Of a stretch of DNA of 64,000 nt, positions 1 through 12,406 are shown piece by piece; positions within the stretch are counted from its first letter, which is position 1; each line of letters opens with the position of its first letter. Source of the stretch: Davidsoniella eucalypti (Eukaryota; Ascomycota; Sordariomycetes; Microascales; Ceratocystidaceae). The notes under the pieces were generated by a model. The model worked only from the letters and a program-made list of their open reading frames with translations. It searched no databases and had not been told where the DNA came from. The stretch is from positions 186,001-250,000 of the forward strand of contig RMBW01000026.1 of the NCBI GenBank assembly GCA_004009845.1. The letters run 5' to 3'. Both the position numbers and the translations under genes were made by a program.

Positions 1-108
1 AACACGAACCTGCCGCCTCCATATAGTGGTCTCGAGCAGCTCAAGTCTTATTTGCTAGGCTATCTATCCGATCTCCGCCATTCGGATGTCCTGGTGCCAT
101 CAGGTTGA
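1..108 (+). CDS. 3' end of an unidentified protein-coding gene (partial)
   Basis: From the first base of the window one frame is open for 35 codons and ends in TGA at 106-108. The peptide looks like genuine protein: a Pro-Pro-Pro-Tyr turn followed by an amphipathic stretch containing GLEQLKSYLLGYLSDLRHSD, then a short hydrophobic end. The other plus frames are interrupted. No domain can be recognised from 35 residues, and the gene body lies outside the window. It would be transcribed in the same direction as the AflR-like regulator downstream. An open frame of this length can occur by chance, so this is tentative. Confidence 0.4.
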   Translation, partial: NTNLPPPYSGLEQLKSYLLGYLSDLRHSDVLVPSG

Positions 109-1080
109 ACCACGTACAAAAAACAACACGTATGACGAAGCATTTTCTATCATTTTACCACGTCGACCAACAGCCGCAGGGTTCATTTCAAACGTATAAC
201 ACCGGAGAGTTGCAGAAGATGAATAAAGAGAACGAAGATAATCAGCCGCGGTGGTAAAGCCGTTTGTCTTCTTTGTACCCTATTAAGGAGCTGTTTTGTC
301 TGGTGCATGCTGTGTTACACACGCTTGCGCACTACGAAGAACTAGCAATCTTACTCGTCAACTCTACTGCGCGGAGGCGTCTTATCTAGCCATGATATCA
401 TAAACTAGAGTGCAGCCCATGGCGAATCAGCGAATGGACAGCTGCGACTGCATGATTCCACCTGTAGATCTTTCTCCTCCTTGTTACGCTGTCGCCTCGA
501 CCTAGCCAGCTACTGCAAGACAGCCGGACAAATAGGCAGGTCTCTCGTCTTTGGAGTTTGTGTAGTGCTGGAATCACCGTCTTGTTTACGTGTTATACCA
601 TCACTATCATACCTTCGGCAGGTGGTGGGGGGGGGGGGAGGAAAGCCATAGAAGGTGGCAATCAGTAGGTGGTCTAATAGTAGAATCCTATTTATGAGAG
701 GCTTCCATCTCACTCGAAAGGAAGCAGGTTCGACTGGCGTGTCACACCAAGATCCTTACGAGACATTGGAGAAAGCACAGGAGAGGCCAGGGCTCTCCTG
801 TCCTTTGAGGCAAGCCCAGTTACGTACAGCTGCACAAGTGGCCAAGCTGTTGGCCTGGCTACGCCACTGGATATATAATAGTCTGCCAGGTCCCGCTGTC
901 AATGCACCGGTCCGTTTGCTAGCTTTACGGATAGCCGCCTTGTGGTTTAGCATACCGATACACAGAACTATCCCACCATATATCTCACCACGGCCTGCCA
1001 GGTTGCTTTTGTTTTATTCTCGCTTGTTTTTTCAGTTGCTCAGTTTGACCCTACACTCCTCTACCTCTTCCACCTCTTCC
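109..1080 (+). promoter_or_regulatory. Upstream region of the AflR-like gene
   Basis: No gene is seen here. A TATATAAT box lies at 872-879, about 200 nt before the ATG. A run of 12 G lies at 627-638. A pyrimidine-rich tract (about 1030-1080) runs up to the start codon, as is common in front of fungal genes. The reading frame of the gene is open upstream to about 655, but the first ATG giving a normal N-terminus for this family is at 1081, and the TATA box lies inside that upstream open stretch, so the stretch is taken as leader. Confidence 0.45.
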
Positions 1081-2357
1081 ATGTCTTCCTCCGCCTCAGC
1101 TTCGGCAATGCCCAAGGCTCGCCAGCCGCGGATGCGCGCTTCGTGCGATGGCTGCTTCCAGGCCAAGGTCAAGTGTTCAAAGGCGCGGCCTACCTGCTCA
1201 CGCTGTTCTACGTGCGGCATATACTGCAAGTATTCGCCGTCTAGTAGAGCGGGAAAGCCGCGTGCTGATCCGATGACGCCGGCTACGGTCTACGAGATGG
1301 GTGGCTTTGGGCCGCTCTCGCCCGTGTCAGACCAAGCCGAAGCTATCTTCTTCAGTGACCAGTACCAGATGCAGATGTATGCCCAGAACGAGGCATGGGC
1401 ACGAGGCGAGGTCTTGTCAGGTATGTCAGTGTCGTTTTCCTCCCAAGTGCAACAACTCCAGAACTAGTCGAGTTCAAGCTCTGACCGCGATTGCTAGGCG
1501 ATATGTACAATGTCAATATCCCGTGGAGCGCAAATAACATCGCCGTGGCCGGCACCATGCCAGATCTTGAGCAAAACCTCGCAGCACATGGCCGCTCGCT
1601 ATCACTCGATATGGAGATGGCGCCGCATTTGACAAAACAGTGGCTTGAGCAGGCCGATATCGCCGACCTGAGCTCGTACGCTAATATGCCAGCAAGCGAT
1701 TACTTTGCCACGACATCGTCATCGCGTAGTTCGTTCCGCCAGCGCTCTTCGCCGGGCGACAGCGGCGGCGGCAGTCTCGGCATCGGCATATCATCCTGCA
1801 AATGCTACGGCCACGTAGTTGATTCGCTCAAAGAACTGCCCGACATCTCAGCGCTTTCGCCGGCTCTTATGCAAGCCGTTCTTGTAGCCGGAGAGAAGGC
1901 TGTCGATGCGTGCGCAGCAATGCTATCGTGCAACTTTTGCATGAACATGGGCAGTCTTCAAGTCACGGCCATGTTGATTGCGACGACATTAGGCAAAACG
2001 CTGCCTCTATACACCACTATCTGCCAACACCAACACCAACAGCACTCGTGTTCGTCGCCAACATCGCCTCTGACGACTAATAACAACGCAGCAATGATCT
2101 CTCCGTTTGCAGAGCCTCCGGCCATGATGGTGGGCGCCGGAGAGGCTGCGTCTTCGCCTCAGTCTTCGTTCGAGGCTTTGTTTGCATATCTAGAGCGTGC
2201 CAAGTCTGTTCTCATAATGTTTCGAGGCCTCTGTGCACGTCTAGTTGAAAATCCAGAGCTTGGTACGGTGTTAGCGGCATGTTTGGACCGATCAATACAG
2301 GCGGCTTTGGGAGTTCTGGATGTTTGGAAACGAGATGCAGGATATTGTCTAAGGTGA
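1081..2357 (+). CDS. AflR-like Zn2Cys6 transcription factor
   Basis: Two exons, 1081-1420 and 1498-2357, joined across a 77-nt intron (GTATGT donor, CTGAC branch site, TAG acceptor) give 399 aa. Residues 22-49 form a complete binuclear zinc cluster, C-x2-C-x6-C-x6-C-x2-C-x6-C (C22, C25, C32, C39, C42, C49), preceded by basic residues; C45 is an extra cysteine inside the last spacer. The C-terminal half ([10 protein letters not shown]... [17 protein letters not shown]...) resembles the AflR regulatory domain, with paired Cys and helices. Proteins of this family are nuclear DNA-binding activators that usually control the secondary-metabolite cluster they sit in, such as aflatoxin or dothistromin. 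A Gln/His-rich and Ser/Thr/Asn-rich insertion (around residues 290-320) lies in the C-terminal part. It converges on the SDR gene 616 bp away, a possible target. Fold assignment is firm; the target is inference. Confidence 0.85.
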
Positions 2358-2973
2358 TGATCAGAGGGTTGTGTTGTTTTTATTTCAGTGGCATTTCTAG
2401 CATCATATCATGTCATTCCTAAGAATCAGTAGAGGTATTTCATTCATCCAACTAAGATATAAATAATAGAAAATTAGCAATGACCGTCACTCAGCAGCCC
2501 AGCTTTCCAACGTCAACTCGCCCAACATAGCTAAGCCAGTAGTCCGTGTCTAGTCGGCGTCCCAAGGCCTACCAACTATCGAGGCTGCAGTTGCTGAGGA
2601 TTCAGCTGTTAGCAGAATGGCGTAAAACACATAGCGTAGTTCCTTCACAGTCACGTCACGTACAGAGGTAGTAATTTAAATCATAGCAAATACATTAAAA
2701 CGATCTGAATACAGAAAAAAAAACTCAACATATGTAGAAACGAGGGCAGGACAACCTGTAAATGTGCAATCCAACATCCTTTTGACAGCAGACTCGATAG
2801 TAAAGAAGTCTCTGCGCGATTTCCTCATCCATACCCTCTATATAATAACAACGAGCACTAGTAGTCAACAGACCATCTCTATTCCAGGTGGCAGCAGCAG
2901 CGGCAGAAAGCTAAGAAGCTTACGCTACAGCAGAGCACGATAGCAAAGGGGGAAAGGCGGAGGGCGAAGCCAC
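2358..2973. other. Convergent intergenic region, nothing recognised
   Basis: This is the 616-bp space between the 3' ends of the AflR-like gene (+) and the SDR gene (-). It is AT-rich near 2460-2480 and 2670-2710. It probably holds the two 3' UTRs and terminators. I see no open frame of note, RNA gene or repeat. Confidence 0.5.
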
Positions 2974-3896
2974 TTAGGTAGCAGAGCCACCGGTCAGCTT
3001 GATGATCTGGCCTACAGGCAGAGAAGAGGCAGTGTTAGCAGGTGTGTTTCTGAGATACTACGTTATGTTGGTGGAGGGATACAGGGAATCTTACCGTTGA
3101 TCCACTCAGACTCGGGCGAGCACAGCAGAGAGACAGCCTTGCCAATGTCGGCGGGGAGACCAACACGCTGCAGAGGGCAGAAGTTGGCAAGACCCTCGTC
3201 GATCTTGGCCATGTCCATGCCGGGCTGGCCGTTGGGGACGTAGTGCCAGGCGTTCTCGTCGTACATGTCGGTCTTGACGCCGCCAGGGGCAATAGCGTTG
3301 ACGGTGATCTGCTTCTTACCGCAGTCGACAGAGAAGGCGCGCGTGAAGCCCTCGACGGCGGCCTTGGAGCCAGCGTACAGAGCGTGATCGGGGATGCCGG
3401 TCATGGTGGCAGCGACCGAGGAGGTCAGGATGATGCGACCGCCGGGGCCGCAGTGCTTGAGACCCTGCTGGGCAACGAAGAACTGGCCACGGCAGTTGAG
3501 GTTGAAGATACGGTCGAACAGCTCGGGAGTGACGTTCTCCTCGGGGCACCAGACCTCGGTGCCAGAGTTGCTCATGACAAAGTCGATGCGGCCGTACTGG
3601 GCCTTGACCTTGTCGAAGAGGCCAGCGACCTCCTCGGGCTTGCTGATGTCCGCCTGGATGGCCATGGACTTGGTGCCGTAGGAGATCAGCTCAGCGACGA
3701 CGCTCTCGGCAGCCTTGGCCGAGGAGCCATAGTTGACAACAACGTTGGCGCCACGCTTGCCCAGCTCGAGGGCAATGCCGCGGCCGATACCACGGCCGGC
3801 ACCGGTGACAACGGCGACCTTGCCGGCGAAGGGCTTGGCGGGGTTGGCCGACTCGATAGAGACGGGGGTGACGTCAGAGACAGCAGCGGGAGCCAT
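2974..3896 (-). CDS. Tetrahydroxynaphthalene/versicolorin-reductase-like short-chain dehydrogenase
   Basis: Exons 3896-3095 and 3011-2974 (83-nt intron, GTAAGA donor, CTAAC branch, TAG acceptor) encode 279 aa, the usual size. It is a classical SDR: TGAGRGIG cofactor motif at residues 31-38, NSG at 110-112, catalytic Ser160, Tyr174 and Lys178 (YAGSK), and PGGVKTDM after the catalytic site. The segment NLNCRGQFFVAQQGLKH and the overall pattern match the NADPH-dependent naphthol reductases (T4HN/T3HN reductase of DHN-melanin synthesis) and versicolorin reductase (Ver-1/StcU). They reduce hydroxylated naphthalene or anthraquinone intermediates in the cytosol. Start chosen at the ATG in CAAAATGG; no ATG lies further 5' in the frame. 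The last exon supplies only the C-terminal GQIIKLTGGSAT. A related SDR of unknown substrate is the alternative, since this family is large in fungi. Confidence 0.88.
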
Positions 3897-4042
3897 TTTG
3901 AAAGGTGGCAAAGAAAGAGGTAGAGATGAAAGGCTTGAGAGCGAGAAGTGTTTGATGAAGAGGCGAGAGGAAGATGCGGATGCGGATGATGGAGAGAGAG
4001 AGAGGGGGAAACAAGGACCAGATATCGTGGAGGGACGGCTAG

Positions 4043-4049
4043 TTTTATA
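4043..4049 (-). promoter_or_regulatory. TATA box of the SDR gene
   Basis: On the minus strand TATAAAA occurs about 150 nt upstream of the SDR start codon. It is followed (3991-4009) by a CT-repeat tract that would lie in the 5' leader. Both are typical of well-expressed fungal genes. Identified by position and sequence only. Confidence 0.5.
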
Positions 4050-7000
4050 TTCGAAAAACCCAGGCCTTCTCAGACTGCTCTCGACGTCGGCGCCCTAGCT
4101 CTCCCATTGGCCCTCTGGAGGCTAAGCAGGCAAGTATTTCTCGGACGACGGGACGACGGACCCCCCAACTCTCGTCCCTTCGTCTCTTTGCATGCAGACA
4201 GACAGACAAGGCAGATAACATGACTGGTCTGACTTGCAGCCTACTATACAGCTAGAGACTGAACTAGAAACATGGACAGCTCGGAGTTTCTGCCCCCTAC
4301 CTTCGGCACGCCGTGTTTCTGACTGCTAGCTACTACTGCTACCATTGCTGTGATTGCTAGCATTAACCATTACTTGCCTTGGTCGATCTCTCGCCTCTGT
4401 CACTGTCCGGGGTCTCTTCCAAACATGCCTGTTTTCCAGTTAATCCCTTGTTCTTTTTTTCCCTCTTTCTAACGCTATATTGCAGATTTCAGGAAAAGGA
4501 CCTGAAAACACATGGTAGGAATGAGACACATACGAATTACTACAATAGGCGTCGCCATTCTTCCATTGCTACCCCCCCCCTCCTTTCCAGCTCGTCACTT
4601 CGCGCTTTGAAATGATGCCGTCCGGACACTCTCCACAGCAACTAATACTAATGAACCAGAATAAGACTTGCTGCCTCTCGCTTGATCTCCGGTCTGGCTT
4701 TATTACACGATCGAGGCCCTGTTTTTACCAGTAGCAGTGTATCTGTATGTAGTTGCGCTGTTTTTGCTCTATTAGTGCCACTATTTCTACACCAAGCGGG
4801 GCTTCTATATCTGACTGTAGTCTTGTAGCCGTAGTATCACAGTGCTCATCACAGCCTGTGCTATCGCTGCAAGCAATACCATTAGTGCTGTTACAGTGCC
4901 TGTGCCAATTAGCAACTAACAATTACCGACCTTCGGACTTGCGCCGGGGACCCGCAAGCTGCCTTACCCATCGGTACAACTGTGTAAATCCAGCTGTAAT
5001 ATTGGTACTGATATTAGCGTGGTGGTTGAGACATGCCGCTGTAGCAAAATACTGTCAGACCCTGCTCTATAACGGCGCTATCCAAAGCACGAAAGAGCGG
5101 TCTTCCAGCCAAACTAAAGGCGAAAGACGAATTGGTTCTCGCTATTGGCCAGCTCTCCAGTGGTTGTGCCACCCGGCAGACAGCCAGACGAAACGAATCA
5201 CGAAAATCAAAGCGAGCTACACTGACAGTTCCCCCGCCTACTTCGGCCGCCTTTCACAATATAGGCTATATAGGTTGCTGTTAAACAAGCATGGATCGAC
5301 TAGCAGCCAGTGCGCTCTATCAGCCCCGTAAGAAAAACAAAAAGAGGCGCTACAGAGCCCTTCAACGCATCAGTGTAAGTAGCCTAAAACGGAAATCATT
5401 CTACCAGACCTCCAGACTTATACTAGGGCGAGGATTCCAAGGGCTGACAACCAGCAAACAAGAGCCCCCAGCTCTATCTCTACTGTATCATAGTCCACGG
5501 CGGAATTTAGATTTAGACTACAATGGATCGAGCAAAGGGACGGAGGCAGGGCGAATAACGCTAATAGACACAATGTCAAGCTCTGCTAGATGTCTTGGCC
5601 ACCAGCCTGTTCCTCCCTATGGCTAGGTAATAAGACAATGGCAGCATCTTAGGGGACAGAAAAGAAGCTTCAAGTCGCAAAGCACATCCAGATATCCAGC
5701 CCAGCCCAGCCCAGCCAGAAGTTTCACCCATGATGCCGCGCGATCCTTTGCCAGCCGTCTATGGCTTATCTCGGCCAGCAGCATCGCTATCCCTTGGAGA
5801 GGATGCTGTGTCTTTGTTTCGTTTTGTCTTCCTTCCTCCTCCATTCATTCTTTGCCTCATCTCTCCCCAGCCATGAAGCACTTTTGGTTCTCCTTAGCCC
5901 GACCTATGATGAGAGCGACCCCGTAGAGAGTGATCGGGATTCAAGGCAATCGCAGCCTATACCTCCGTCGCTAAGCGGTTGTTTGCACGCTGCCAAAGAG
6001 GGGGCGGCAGCGCCCAAACCATGACACCACTACGGATGTCATTTTGGTTGAAGCCGGGGCGAAGACTACGGTTGTACAGATATAGCGAGGAAGCGGGCAA
6101 GAGTTCCGTTGATCTATGGTTGGCTGGGAGATGGGCTTAGTGCGAAGGCATATCCATCTTTATCCATAGCCTAGGGTGCAACCCTAACAGTCGCCTGAAG
6201 CACGTTACCTATTGAGAGTCGCATTGAAACGAATCACCAACTGTACAGATACATTGGATGCGTTCATAGCACAGACAGGAAGGACAACAAAGGACCCCTC
6301 TTCGATTTTACGGATAGCGCTGTAACCACAATCAGCATTTCCCATCCATCTTCTTCGATCAGCTTGCGAGAATTTCCCCGATTTGAGCCGCCTCATGCAA
6401 AACAGTCTGTCCAGCCTGGCCAGCTCACGCTCCTTCATCATTTCAGCACAGCATCTGATTTCCTAGTTGGTCGCCGTGCTGGTCTTTTTGATGTCGGTTT
6501 TGCTCTCGCTGATCTGAACGCTGTTGAGATGCAGCCAAGAAACCCGAACAAAAAAAGAACCGAATCACCGGCCGTCGTTACATTGTAGCCCAACGCAGAA
6601 TCGTCTAGGCCCCCGGGAACGCAATAGTTAGTGGCCATACTAGAGCGAGAATATACGCAGAGGCTATTCCAGCTCTCCAATCACGGGCCTGGGAACGCCA
6701 CACAAGAAAAGAGGGGTTTGTTGCGGGTTTGTTTTTTCTCTCGCTCTCTTGCTTCTTACTGTTCGGATGCTGTGCTGATGTCTCGTCCAGTCGGGCCTCT
6801 TTGCAGCATCAGACGCAACCTCAACAGGCTCTGGCTGTCTTTGCTGCGCTATCGCATCGCCATAGCTTCGCTTGACCGCTGGATCGGCCGTTCTAGATGC
6901 TGCGCCGGTGCTTGGTTGGGCTCTCCGTGAGCCGCTTTGCCAACAAGTCTCCAGTTCGATTCTGCCAGATTGGGGCAATGCTGCTTGCTAGATTTGCCAT

Positions 7001-8934
7001 CTCTTCGTCTTCATTGGAGACTGTGAATGTCGACGTCTCTACATACATAGCCGTATCGTGGAATTCAAGGCAGGATTTAGACGGGACGACGTAGCTAGCT
7101 CTGCCATTGGACTGCTATAATAGCTGGGTGAGCCACTGTAGCTGTGCCAACAGCATAATTATGGAAGCCGACCTGTATCTGTTGTCCCCCATCGGACCTC
7201 CGTGTCGCAATTCCTTTCGGCTAATAAACTCTCTTTTATTCAGTTGTTCAAGGCCCTCTTCAGGCTTCCTAGGGTCGACATCCCTGACAGCGTTGCACTC
7301 CGCACTCATTTATCTATTTTTCAACATACTCAACCTGTGGAATCTGTTCCTTGAGGCTAATACGCTTCGGGGTCTATTTCCCTTGTTTTCTCAGCAGTTC
7401 CGTCAAAGTTCTGATTCTACCGCCATTCCCTAGTGCTACTTACTACTACTAAAGCTACCAATTCTACTGTCGGTTACATTTCCCTGGAAGGTCGTAGTTT
7501 CTTCTGGGCTCTACGGAAGCAACTGTAGCAGCAAAGCAAAAAGGGCTCATGCTGAGGTTGTATCGGCTTCTTTTTACTCTGCTGGATAGCGTCAGAATCT
7601 CTCCCGTAGGTTGGCTCACCTGCATTAGCGAGACTCCATCTTTTAGCTTGCTGAGCCGGTTATTACACTTCTTATTGCCAAGTGCTTACGACTGCATCCT
7701 GCCTTGTCTTTTCTTGTCGAAATGCAATAATCCGGGCAAAAATAACTGGTGTATCTTGGTGTCCATAGATATGTAGATATGTACATGCATACAAACTAGA
7801 GCCTGATCTTCTCGTACTCGTTGCCTTGTGATCATCTTGTAGGTCCCTTACCTCTTAAGCATTAAGAGGCATACTATTAATTAAATTAACAAAGCCACAC
7901 TGAGATCATGTTTTGTGGCGTTTTCTGTCTCACTTTCTGTAAGTTCAGCGCACCTAATTTGGACACGAGCATATGGAACAAATGGAATATAACACAGTCA
8001 AGTCTGGTGAATATAACCTACAATATCTATCTACAATCAAGTTGGAACATCGTGTAGCAGTAGGTGAATAAATTCTTTCACGGTTTTAGTAGAACGATAC
8101 CGTGTAGGTAAATCTGTCTCTGGTAGTCACGAGCAGCTGTCTATTCTGCAACATATCTTGGATCTTTCCCGGGCTTTCCATGTGAGAACTGAGTGCATAC
8201 AGACACACGCTTGATAACCACCTGCACATACACATGTACAGCTAGATATGAGCCTGCATTTGTTCATGGTCGTGCGCCCGTCTCTCTCCGTATTAGGCCG
8301 ACCGAACCGCCCAAGTCTACCAAGGTCTTTACATTAGGTATCTATGCAATTCTCTCTATATCCTTCTATCTCCTCTATCTCCATTTACTTCCGTCGTTTA
8401 TCATATATTGGGCTCTCACACGAAGTCAGCCCAAGAGGGGTAACAATCGGTTTTTACGTGTCTCTATGGTAGTCTTTTTAGGCTCTCGCTTCACGATCAC
8501 CAACCATCCATCAACTATTGGAGAAAGGGGTGTGGTCGTGCCAAGTATTCGTCTTGTTTATCGAGAACAGAGAATGACTGCCTACGAGATCCTAGACAGT
8601 ATAACCTGAATCATTGTGGTGATAGATAGTAGAGAATCTCAGCCACTCTTTGAACCCTGCTCTAGATAATAGCAGTATACTTATAGTAGATATCCTGTGG
8701 TAGATCAACACCACTTGCATCGGCTAGACTAGGTTAGTAGCAGCCAGGCTTAGATGATTATGGTGCATGAGTAATATCTTGGCTGGGATCGTATTCTTCC
8801 TTGTTCGCCCTATACGCAGCATGGGCTAAGGAAGAGCCGTACGAAATTTGGTAACAAGACAAACCAATCTTCAGCTGCAGTTCTCCCAATCTCACGTCCG
8901 AGTATGATCACCGTGCATAAAGTTAAGAGGCAGA

Positions 8935-9068
8935 ATGGCGGGGTTCTATGTAAGTCTCAATCAGATACCGAATATGGACTAAGACTCTGGGCTAACCTCT
9001 CTATCTTACAGTGTCAACTTTGCCAGAGCAACTGGAATCAAGCTCAGCTTCATAGTTGCGTAGACTAA
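8935..9068 (+). CDS. Possible spliced microprotein with CxxC...HxxC pattern
   Basis: The sequence 8950-9011 has all the marks of a fungal intron: GTAAGT donor, CTAAC branch site 15 nt before a pyrimidine-rich TTACAG acceptor, 62 nt in total. Joining 8935-8949 to 9012-9068 gives a 23-aa frame starting at ATG (MAGFY) and continuing CQLCQSNWNQAQLHSC, a CxxC plus HxxC arrangement like a small zinc ribbon or U1-type finger. All three frames after the intron stop within about 20 codons, so the transcript may instead be non-coding or have further exons. The intron is the stronger part of this call; the protein is speculative. Confidence 0.25.
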
Positions 9069-11189
9069 AAAACCCAACCAAACAAGCAGAAAGAAATGGT
9101 CTATCAAATCGTGCTTCACTCTCTATGCTAGGTTACTGTCCGCACAGACAATTTTTATGCAAGGTCGATGCCGAGTCCGTGATCCGTGGATCGATCCGCA
9201 TCCTCGGAGCCATGTTAGCTTTATCTGTATACATATGTACTTGTTTTCATTCCTCGCAAGTTCGCCTTTCGCGATCTCGTGCTCTTTCATACCCGCTGCC
9301 TACAATAATCGTGCTCTTTTGATTGGTATGGTTACATGTTCTCGTTATCAGGATTGGGGTGAGACCCAATCATCATCTTGACTATCAGATATTGCACAGT
9401 AATAAGCCCGTAAATCGCCGCCACTTTTACCCCGATAGAATGTCCGGAGGACTTGGATATCTGTTGAACCGTATGGCTGCAGGCTACAAGGCAAATTCAA
9501 GGGCTTATTTATTAACACAGTATCTCAGTACGTCAAAGTGTATCCATTACCTATACGTTCAAATTATCATTGGTCTAATTCAGTACACTTTGATAACATA
9601 AGTAGGCTGACTGTTAATGCACGGATATATATGCCAATTATTACTCTGTGGCTTTACGGACTGCAGGCAATACGATACTAATCCTAAGGGCGAAACAGCG
9701 AGCTTGGAGACGAAAAATGGACTTTCAGTCTTTTTATATCGGAATACTCGTGAGAACCGAGTGCGTGCTATACAGATATTATGATAACCCTAGTATGTAT
9801 ATACCCTAGTATATTTATTACTATGTCTCTACTATCAGATATTCTAAACTCCATCTTCATGGAGCAAAAACACGGTACAATACAATATCCATGAATTTTT
9901 ACTAAATTCTTAATTCAAACTTTCACGTTAGCTGTGAGCACTATAGTTGTCCTCTTGATTATCATTTCCACCCACCATTTCGATCATATACATAAAGATA
10001 AGGCCAACCACCAAGCCATCACATGCTGCTTCCCTTAATTTCCCTCTTGTACCTACTGGAATTGATTAGCTTTATAATTATCCTTACGTGTCCTTGAATG
10101 AAGATTGTCTAATCACCAATCCTAGACTATTCAAAGCTAATATTCCAGGCCCTATATGCATAATTCAGCCTCATCCATTGTTGGATGATCTACACAGATA
10201 GTTCCGTATACAGTAATACGGTACTCGATCTCATGGTATATAGACCTTTCTTTGCCTATATTAGCATACATATCTCAAATATAGATGTGATTCGGGTGAT
10301 ATGAAAAAAGAAGTACATAAGATACGCACCCCTCACCTTCCTTATCTTGGTGGACTTGATGATGGGGAACTAGCGGCTTTTAGAGGTTGTAAGGAACTTG
10401 CATATATCAATGCCTTTTGATATACAACTGGAAGAGCTGAAAATGAGCTGCTCGGCAGATGAAGTAACAGCACGTTATTAGCCGGGGTTCTGAGGAACAT
10501 CAGCCAGTTGTGCACGGTGGTATCTGTATCTCATGTCATTGTGAAGCAGTTATAGCCGATATACTACGCTAGTGTTGTGGCATCGCGACATAAAGCATCA
10601 TAATATAAATTTATAGTAACTGAAAGAACTTGCCGTATCGTGTGTCGACCCAACTTAGGTGATATAGTTCTATCAAGACCAGCAATTAGGGGTAAGAGGC
10701 GAAGAAAGAGTGCCAGGCTTGAAGAGTCTTTAAGCTATGCTATACTATTCTGGATCCTAAATTGACCGTAAACCCTACTAGACCTCTGTATGATCACTGA
10801 TAGTCTCCTCCTTCCCGCAAACCCTAGCTATACTTTCTAATCTCCTCTTGCTCTCAAGGGTTTCTCCGGCAGATCCATGCGGACTGGACATCGTACGTCG
10901 GCTCTTAATCTCGGCTTCGGATGGCTTGTCGACACACGACCGAGATGTATTTGGTCCGGTTGACGTGGTCCTTCGAAATGGCTTTCCACACGCTTGCTTG
11001 CTTTCTTCGTCTACGCTATCACTTTCGCATTAATCATCGCGCAAAACTCGGCGAAAGAGAAAGACGTAGATCTGAATGCGGCGCTGCGATCAATATGAAC
11101 CTCGACTGGGAGCCCAAACTCGCAAAAGATCCGGAATTGAAGTTGTCACTCCTACTGTTGGTGAAACTATCCATCCCGGCCAGCATGTA

Positions 11190-12406
11190 GTGGAATTCCT
11201 TGATGGCGGATCCGTCCTTTGACGGTGGAAATGGACCCATGAAGTTCATTCTGATTGACGCCCATGGTTGGGTTGGTGGTTCTAAGTCGTGCACGAGGTC
11301 TGGATCATCAGAATTGCTCTGCATAAGCTGTGAGCATTCGGGGCATTGGGTCACATAGACGTTCTTGTCCGTCATTCGCCACCATAGATTCTTTTTCAAG
11401 CTGCCCAATGTTCGAACGAATCCGTGATAGCTAGTAGACATTGTCTCATGGTGGCTGGGTATCAGATCTTTCCTCGTTGCTTTACTCGTGTCCGGAGGTA
11501 AGATGATGCGGCCTCCCTTTGTCACGATAAAATCGCCCATCAGGTCGCAGTCCTGAATATTCATTTGAAGTTGTGCTTGCGGATTTCCTGGCCACTTGTC
11601 GAGTTTTGCATAGAGTGCTCTTTTCATCATGTTGAAATCCCGCGGCCTCTCCGTCTCCCTCTGGATTAGTGCTATCGTTTCGTCTGCTGCCCATGCTGAT
11701 CTTAGAGGTCAGCAGATTGAAGGTTTTGTCGTCCACCGATTCGCCGGAAGAAGCTCGCAAGAAAGATCCGCTGACTGGTCGTCGTCTTCAGTCCGTAGTG
11801 TGACTCTTGACAATGTGCAGAGAAGATCGGGTAGCACAGTCCTCTTTCCTTCCCGGTTCACAATCTGAAAGTCATAGTCTGCTAGCTCCTTGCGCCATTG
11901 TCGTTGGCGTTCGCTCAAGATGGCTGCATTCCTGAACACGTCGAGCTTCTTATGGTCAGGATACGACTTCGAGTGTCTTGAGGCCCTTGAGTTCGATGGA
12001 ACACTCTTTCAAAGCTTTCGTGACTGCTGGTAGTTCCTTGTCATGTGCGTCGTATCTTGCTTCGGCTCTGAGGTATTTCTTCGAGACGAGTTCACAGGGC
12101 CTCCTGTCGTCTTCGCCTTCCAGTCCATGGGTTTTCACCAGAACCACTGCCATTGCCCACTGAGGGGTATTTGTAAGAACGGCCGTTGGCCTGCTTCATC
12201 GAATGATTGTGAAATCGGGGCGTTCACGAACTAACGCTCCAGTTCTTGTTTCGCCACCAGAGAAACCTGAGTGCTTCATTTCCAAAGTGAACCTTCGCCA
12301 GGTCTGTTATAGGCTTCGCGATCTCACTGAAACTTTCAATGAAATGTCGGTAGTGGTTGGCTAACATGTGTTGTAAAGTAGAAAGTCTTGCAACTATGTA
12401 CAACAT
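11190..12406 (-). mobile_element. Decayed Ty3/gypsy LTR retrotransposon pol remnant
   Basis: Collinear minus-strand fragments in different frames, in pol order. 12406-12224 has the end of the reverse transcriptase thumb (NHYRHFIESFSEIAKPITDL). 12153-11956 and 11939-11709 have RNase H-type sequence (SKKYLRAEARYDAHDKEL; LSERQRQWRKELADYDFQIV). 11630-11190 has the integrase zinc-binding domain, with the His pair and CPEC, then the start of the catalytic core (PWASIRMNFMGPFPPS). Frame changes and stops separate the parts. The first catalytic Asp of integrase is Asn (AAC for GAC), and the core is cut off shortly after. The RT core, protease, gag and both LTRs are missing. It is an inactive relic; the G-to-A change is compatible with RIP, but one change proves nothing. 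Confidence 0.85.

Larger units (their letters stand above)
3897..11189. other. 7.3-kb intergenic region without a convincing gene
   Basis: The promoter of the SDR gene occupies the left end. The longest open frames (for example 192 codons at 4753-5331) have no recognisable domain, biased low-complexity composition and no splice context, so they are not called. A near-G-quadruplex on the minus strand (three GGG tracts spaced by CT) lies at 5696-5716. A perfect fungal-type intron with a 23-codon reading frame lies at 8935-9068 (separate entry). Short AACCCTA motifs recur near 6185, 9785 and 10818. No tRNA or rRNA was recognised by eye. Confidence 0.5.

Noticed and set aside
3243..3923. 226-codon plus-strand frame opposite the SDR gene
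   Set aside because: Antisense shadow of the SDR coding sequence; Gly/Asp/Val/Leu-rich composition is that of a complementary strand of a GC-rich gene.
4753..5331. 192-codon plus-strand open frame
   Set aside because: Cys/Ser/Leu-rich, no domain, no promoter or splice context; length is compatible with chance in 7 kb of ordinary composition.
6890..6985. tRNA-like B-box (AGTTCGATTC) with possible stems
   Set aside because: The T-stem does not pair properly, and no acceptor stem or anticodon arm can be drawn.
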